Positions 57,833 through 64,000 of a stretch of 64,000 nt of DNA are shown in pieces. The DNA comes from Apteryx mantelli (Eukaryota; Chordata; Aves; Apterygiformes; Apterygidae): the NCBI RefSeq assembly GCF_036417845.1, contig NC_090002.1, positions 2,108,001 through 2,172,000 of the forward strand. Direction: 5' to 3'. The position numbers and the translations under genes were made by a program. How positions within the stretch are numbered: the first letter of the stretch is position 1; the number at the start of each line of letters is the position of its first letter. The notes beneath the pieces are model-generated. The model saw only the letters and a program-made list of their open reading frames with translations. It did not search any database and had not been told where the DNA came from.

Positions 57833-60800
57833 CTTCCACTCCAAATTAAAAGGCAGGATGTTACTGGCAGCTCAGGGAGCTGGAAGACACTGCTCATAAA
57901 CCTCTCTCCATGGAAAGAGCTTCTGCTGATCTCAGGGGGATTCAGATCGTGGTTTCCATCGCCTCGTACAACACTGTAGCTCCCACCACTGCATGGCCCT
58001 GCATCAGCCTGACTGCAGGCCCTGCACTTTTTCTAGCCTACCGTTTTGTTTTGTTTTTTTAATAATAATGGTGGAATGCAACCTAGGTGTTTTTGTGGAA
58101 AGAAATGTGTTTCTTTTCTTTCATTTAACTTAAGAGGAACAGTTATAATACATTTGTCGATTAATATAAACATTTCCTTCAGTTGGGTACATTTACCAAA
58201 AGTAAACAATCCTGCAGCCTGTAACACTGCACTGTAGGCACTAATGGCATTTTGACTCGCAGAACACTTCTATTTCTACATCTGTGTCTTTTTCTTAATG
58301 AGAAAGGTAAAGCACAAATAGACTTAGTGCTGTTCTGTTCCTTTTTACTTTTAGGCAGGAAATCCATTCTGTTGTTGGGCCTCCCTGTATTGCAGCATCT
58401 GGACCTTTAGTAGAAGCATTTGAGAAGCGTCCTGTGAAGGCATGCTTGCCGCTTTGGTCATGTGGCAGCGGCTTGTCTGCTTTTGTACTTGGGGTACCAC
58501 CCGCAGGCAACGGCTTGTGGTCTTCCCGAGCAAGTAACCTGGTCCAAAGGAGCCTCTGGAAATGAGACAGCAGGCCGTGAGCTGGCGAGCTCTTCGGACA
58601 GGCTGAACGTTGGTCACCTCCTATAAAATGAACTTGGAAATTTCGATTCACAACCGGGCTTCTTTGACAGGGCCTGCCCTCACCTTTCCTGCCTATGTTG
58701 TGGCGCTGCTTGTGCTCCAGACTGGCTTGGACACAAGCCCACTCTGAACTGAAAACTCGGCACTGCCGGTGGTGCAGCAGCGTACCCAGGCTCCTACACC
58801 TTGCTGAAGGGCTCATCTGCTTTGCTCAAGCACAGCCCCACACGAATCGAGCTGTGAGGCTCCTTAGGAGGGACCTTAGCTCTCAGTAGCTCTGAAGTCA
58901 GGCAGAGGTTCAGGTCTGTTTCTGTCTGGGTAGCTAGGCCTATAATCGAATCCAAGGAGAAATTACACTCTGTTATTAAGTAACTGTTTTGTCTTGGTAG
59001 GCGTGTTCTGACACTTTGCCTGTACCCACTGTATGGTGGATACACAGTTTTCAGTTTACATCCTGTTTACATCCTGTTTACACGTGTTAGTTTGCATAGA
59101 TAGAGAGTTATTAGTTCCACAGCAGCCTATTCTACATGCCTCAATATTCTCATGCAAACCTCCTTTTCAGCAGCACGCAGGAAGCCCAGAGGACAGCATC
59201 AACTATCTTTTATACTCCGCATGGCCGTGTAGAGTGGGGGGCTCTTGGAGTCTCACAGGAAGCTACATTTACTACATTTTTACAGCACAGTCCAGCATAG
59301 GCACCAGTTTTGGTGCTTGCAACATCAGATGTACGTCATGCAAAGCTCCCCAAGGAGCTCTTCCATTGGTAGTTTTCCTTTTTCAGTTTCAGATTCATTT
59401 ATGGATCTCTTAAGCACCTGAATGCTGTGCTTTCCCAAGCAAATGCATACTGATACCACTAGGACACCCTGCCTGAATCTCTTAAAATTTCCTTAGGCAG
59501 AAGACAATACTGAGAACACTGGTCTAAACTGTTTTCTGACTCAAGAGATTCACGCTGACCCAGCCTTCCCCCCTCCTCCCCACAGGCTTATTAGACAGAT
59601 GTATAAGTTTGCCTAGGAGAAGAATTCCCGTGACTTTGAGATAATTACTTATATCCTGAGTCCAGTGTATGTAATATGAGCAATGTAAAAGGCAAAGAAG
59701 GTATGTTCACCAAAAGCCTACCTTCTGACAGTCTGCCATTGCAAAATATAGTTGTTACATTGTTCATAAGAGAAATCCAGTTAGCATTTCAACGCCTTAA
59801 CCAAGATGTCAGTTCTTTCTTCATGAAGGCCAAGGCTTGAAAAATTGGGAAGCTCAATTCCACCCTGTGTTTCAGGGACTTTAGCAAGACAACTACACCA
59901 ATTCCCATCAGAAGACTTCAGTAGGAATGCATCCTTCGCTTTCTAGACTTCTGAGAGGTCGCATTCAAGGAAGGCGATAAAAACATCGAACAGGTTACTC
60001 TCATGCTGACGATTTCCTCCTGAATACAGAAACAAAAATCTTGACTAGGTGTGCTTACCATCCAATACTTTGAAAGAGCGGAACTTGGAATTTCTACAAA
60101 TTTGTCCCACTGTTAATAAATTCCTTCTAAATTGAACACTGCACTTCCAGCCATGTCAACAGTTGCTGGCATCAAGGCAGCTCCCTTTTCTCACAGAAGG
60201 CTCCAGCAGTTCAGGCCTAAGCCCCCAGGTCAGGGCTCAGTGCTGTCCCTGGAAACAATCCTCCGTTTCCTCAGCACTGCAGAAGCCAGGTCGCTCTCCC
60301 ATGGAATACTCCAGCAGCCAGGGTGCTAAGTTTCTACCTTATTTTTCCAAAGACGATGACAAAAAATGGTGTTAGGATACAACAGTTAATATTGGCCTCC
60401 TCAAAGAGTGCAAAGCACTTCAGCCCTACTAGCACTACCTCAAACATTGACATCTTGGAGTCTCTACCAGAAGCCATTCTTGCAGTTCCTTCAAATGATA
60501 GCATGAAATATCATGACTAATGCCATCCTGCTATCTAAAACTTTGCAGCTTCTCCCCAAAACTACTGCTGTTTCCCCCTAGTGGTCCATCTGCCTCCTCC
60601 CATTTCTATTTCCTGTCTTTAACCATTCATTGAGCTCATTCACAAGTCAACCCTCAGCCACGTATCTATCTCTCTCTAGACAGACAGGCAAGACTTGACA
60701 GTAAAGCCTTTGGTTACTCTTTAAGAAGATGCAAGTTCTTGGATTTTCTCTCCCGGAATTTGTCAGCAAGAGTTGAGCAGAAAGTCTAAAGCTGGGGGAT

Positions 60801-61959
60801 AGAAAAAGGTATTCTGCATCTCCAGATAATACCTAAGTATCAATAAGAAAAGCTAGCCTGCTGGTGTTTAGAAAAGAATTACAAGGAATAAAGAAGAAAA
60901 ATCATTCAAAGCTTTTGGTTTTGTTCTTTTCTTTGCAATTCCTTTAAACTTGATGAAAGCAAAGAATTTAAAGAAGTCACATTTCATCATACTGTGAGTT
61001 GAGTTTTGCTGACAGAGAACAGATACAGGTAATCATTACATCTACAGATATTGTGCCCATACAAGGAATCACCTGGTCTTTCAAGCAGCAAATTAGAATT
61101 GACTTCCAACAGTTAAACCTGTCGTGCTCATAAACTAATCAAGTGTACCTAAAATGCTCAAAAAATCCCCACATCGCCAAACTCACCTTTTTAAACCAGG
61201 ACACTTTTGGAGTACAGTCTCCTTGTAGTACACAGGACACTAAGCCCTTAGCTATGAGAAGGCATTGCATATGCTTTGATTCTACATATATTTCAGCTTT
61301 TATCCACCCTTAAGAAATTACTTTTTACTACTACCATAAAAGCTCAATACTGACAGAAGTTTTCTAAGAACGCAAATGTACTGATTCCTCAATTCAATAT
61401 TCTCCTGCAAACAGCTGAGTTTGCATGGAGAGTGGTAATACAGTCTCTGTTACCTTGGACGCCACACTTTGGATCTGTCATAGGACCTCTGGATAAAGCA
61501 ACGGAAAAATGACCATCTCTCTTTCTACATCTGAACTTTGGTCAGAGAGGCCACCCGCACCTAAAGATCAATTCAACAGAACACATACCATAGGTTAAAG
61601 AAAGGTAAAGAAACTCCATCATTGCCTCTATTTATAATTTGGGGGTTATGGGAGTATTCTTTCTGAATAAACTACTGTAAAGCAGAGGGGCAGTACAATT
61701 TTACATTCAAACATTTAGAGTTTACTCCCAGCCCCTCCAGCAAAGTCCAATTGCTCTTAAAGAATCACTTCTAAAAGGCCAGGGGTAGACAGCCCAGCTA
61801 GAGTCACCGGTCCCAAGAGATTAAATATTATGCCAAGAGATTCAATGCTGACACCATTTAGAATCTGTACAAGAGCAGGGAGGAGAGCACTTCACAGCCA
61901 CGCAGTTGCTCCTCCACTTGCGCAGATTCCTCCCTCCCCTCTTCTCTAACCGCACTCAC
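57829..61959. other. Lower-GC interval, no confirmed gene
   Basis: A minus-strand frame at 58816-58295 (173 codons) has fairly balanced composition (KPLPAGGTPSTKADKPLP) and could be a terminal exon of the gene suggested at 61960-62631. No domain or phase link was established. The rest shows no feature. Confidence 0.3.
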
Positions 61960-62631
61960 CTTCTGAAAGCTCTGCTAGGGCTGCGCTTCCTGCGCCTCGC
62001 AAAATCTTCCTCATCTTCAGAGGAGGAGGAGGGCGAATCACTGTAGGAGACTGCATGTTTCCATCTGCAGGCTTGTCAAGAACAACAACACAAACAAGAT
62101 TAAGAACACACTATGTCAAAAATCAAGAGAAGTCTACCTTGGAACGCACTGTGAGAGAGATCTACGAATTGTCCAGCTCACTATGTTCCTCAGGCATGTG
62201 ATTTCCAAAAGCATTACATGTTTTTCCTTGTGAGAGCAAAATTCAGTCTTTGCTGGGAAGGCAAAAGGCCTAACTAGTTTACAACCAAAATTCAGCTACA
62301 AATTGCTCATTTTCTCCAACGCAACTGACACGGAAAGCACCCAGTTTCACTGAGCATGAAGTATCCACTCTCTGAAACATAAGCCACTTGCACATACCAG
62401 TCTGTCTTCCAAAACTGAGGCCCCCTCTTCTTTCCTAAACGGACTGCTCTCAAGAATGCTAAACAAAGTGCTCATATCATGCAACAGAGAGCATTTTCCT
62501 AGTTCCAAGTGCTTACAGAATGCAAAACAACCTCTGTCACCACACTCACCATTACCGCTTCTTTTTGGACTTGTTCTTGTTTAAGTAGGCTTCCACAGAG
62601 AAACAGTCCAAGAAGAAACTAGGATTGGCAG
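61960..62631 (-). CDS. Two candidate exons of an unidentified gene (acidic-Ser then Arg-rich)
   Basis: On the minus strand an exon at 62631-62556 (after a ccctcag acceptor) encodes FFLDCFSVEAYLNKNKSKKK. Donor choice is uncertain. Using the GT at 62555, the next exon 62064-61960 continues in phase and encodes SYSDSPSSSSEDEEDF followed by ARRRKRSPSR, ending at a strong GTGAGT donor. A Ser/acidic patch next to a basic, RS-like patch is common in nuclear proteins. I do not recognise the gene. The alternative donor at 62549 would include a stop. Confidence 0.4.
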
Positions 62632-62634
62632 CTG

Positions 62635-64000
62635 AGGGATCAGAAAAGAACATTGCACTTCTATTCAGTCTGACTTTTGCATACAGTAGGCCAGAGCTGT
62701 GCAAAGGCCCTGTATTGTGCTTGCGAATCTATTCCCCTGATTTCCACTGAACTTAATGTTCAAGGCGGTTACCAAAAACAGCAGGAAAAGGAAAGAAGGG
62801 AGCTCCTGAGACAGCTTCAATTAATTATGATGCATACAGGAAAGGCTTTTGCCATTAGCTTCTGCAAAGTAACTTGAAATTCTTTCAGGAATGACATCAA
62901 GAATGCAAAACACTGAGTGTACTTGTCTAGACAGCTTTTAATAATACCTTCTCAAGTAAGCAGCCAGATGACAGCAAAGGAACATACATGCTCTCTTTAC
63001 GTACCTGCCAACTAAGAATAATTTCATATTATTTCTCAGTTAAAAAAAAAAAATTCTCAAAAAAAGAAAATCGGTCCTGCTTTCTGAATGCAAGATAAAT
63101 GATATGGAGTATAGAGACAGAGCACATGGAAAACTGAGAAATGAGTCTGTGAGCACTGCCAAGCCCGCGCCTCACTCCTCCAGCACTCTTCTCTTTGATC
63201 ACAACGGCATGAACTTCTCTCCTCTTCTGTTCTTTACTCTCCTGTTCCTTGAATCCCTCCACTTGGTCCAGTGATGCCATCTAACTTCCTTCACACCAAC
63301 ACTCACACATGCTTCCCTGTAATCACGCATTCTCTTCTGGCACTCTTCCCACTAGGAAAGCATACTTCAGGTTTTCTCCCCATTTCAAATTCCACAGTTT
63401 TCACTTTGCACCTTAACGGAATGCCGCCCCGTACTCTTTTCTCCCATTTGACACACTATTTATAGTGCCTTTATGCAACTTTCTCCCATCCACCTCCCTG
63501 AAATCCACACACTTGAACCAAGTCACACCGCTCCACTCTCTAGATCTCCCAGGCCTTGTATTGAAGCCACTCTGCTTAAAATCATAGGGTAACTTTTCTG
63601 AATTAGACTTCCAGACCATTAGTCAACTCTCATTCTTCCTTACTAGTCTACTGCCTTTGGCACATTTCACCATGCTTCTTTATAGGCATCTCTTATCCTA
63701 CCTCCATTTCTTTCCGCCACCCTCCCTAGCTTCCTCCTTCCCTCTCAGTGGTCTCTCACTGTTCTACAAGGAGTCCTGATGCCAACGTGCTTCTTTGGGT
63801 GGCCCAGGCTATGGCTAAACTAACGCATAAAAAATGGCTGTGCACTCTTCCCTGGCCTGTTAATGACTAATAACAAGATTACCCCAGGGCTAACTAAGAC
63901 CTCATACCTGCACGTTTGCCTTGAACTTTTTGGTAGGTTTTCGTTCCCCTCATTCAAAGTTTTGCACAGCCTGCAGAACATGTGCGAGGAACCGCCTTCA
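62635..64000. other. Lower-GC interval, no gene seen
   Basis: A possible minus-strand exon (63979 to 63910, AG...GT bounded) was noticed at the far right but is too short to support. The rest shows nothing recognisable. Confidence 0.3.

Noticed and set aside
1..64000. CRISPR arrays, bacterial operons, tRNA or rRNA genes
   Set aside because: The tandem repeats lack the spacer pattern of CRISPR, no prokaryotic gene order exists, and no tRNA or rRNA sequence was recognised apart from the 18-base primer-binding sites.

Overview
This is vertebrate nuclear DNA, most likely from a bird. It combines GC-rich, minisatellite-dense sequence typical of avian microchromosomes and subtelomeres, interstitial TTAGGG repeats, gammaretrovirus-like endogenous retroviruses (ERVs), and a spliced NK-lysin/granulysin-like gene. 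There are no bacterial-style operons. Species and chromosome cannot be fixed from the sequence alone. Gene calls outside the ERVs rest on splice signals and phase read by eye.

Region 1 (1-21066) is an ERV cluster. Three almost identical units with a period of exactly 6601 bp share single LTRs in the pattern [internal-LTR]n. LTRs lie at 3699, 10300 and 16901, and the array continues off the left edge. Each unit has a tRNA-His primer-binding site, decayed gag, an in-frame UAG before protease, a complete loss of reverse transcriptase, RNase H/integrase fragments and a broken env. At 17299/17300 the last array LTR joins, exactly at its CA end, the middle of pol of a second, several-percent-diverged provirus. 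This suggests that the array grew from a provirus that inserted into an older relative. The older copy keeps an uninterrupted env ORF of 406 codons with the furin site and fusion peptide deleted.

Region 2 (21067-47100) is subtelomere-like. It holds three related CpG-island elements (about 21955, 24183 and 35605) that contain about 61-bp repeats resembling ZNF143, ETS and YY1 sites. The first runs directly into a block of TTAGGG repeats. Two blocks of an ~80-bp degenerate repeat, NRF1-palindrome repeats, a CT-rich minisatellite, a tandem segmental duplication, a 35-bp telomere-like G-rich minisatellite and GT-rich minisatellites split by a solo LTR make up most of the rest. The unique stretches between them show no convincing genes, apart from one old retroviral pol relic near 29 kb.

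Region 3 (47100-57830) is genic and very GC-rich. A plus-strand multi-exon gene of unknown identity (about 48102-50012) converges on a minus-strand NK-lysin/granulysin-like gene (53266 down to a poly(A) signal at 50724). The introns of the latter are largely minisatellite. A G-rich then C-rich minisatellite tract of almost 3 kb follows (53480-56380), then a degenerate repeat and a TG/TA/CA microsatellite.

Region 4 (57830-64000) is lower in GC and mostly unannotatable by eye. Two phase-compatible candidate exons at 61960-62631 on the minus strand hint at a gene encoding a Ser/Asp/Glu- and Arg-rich protein.
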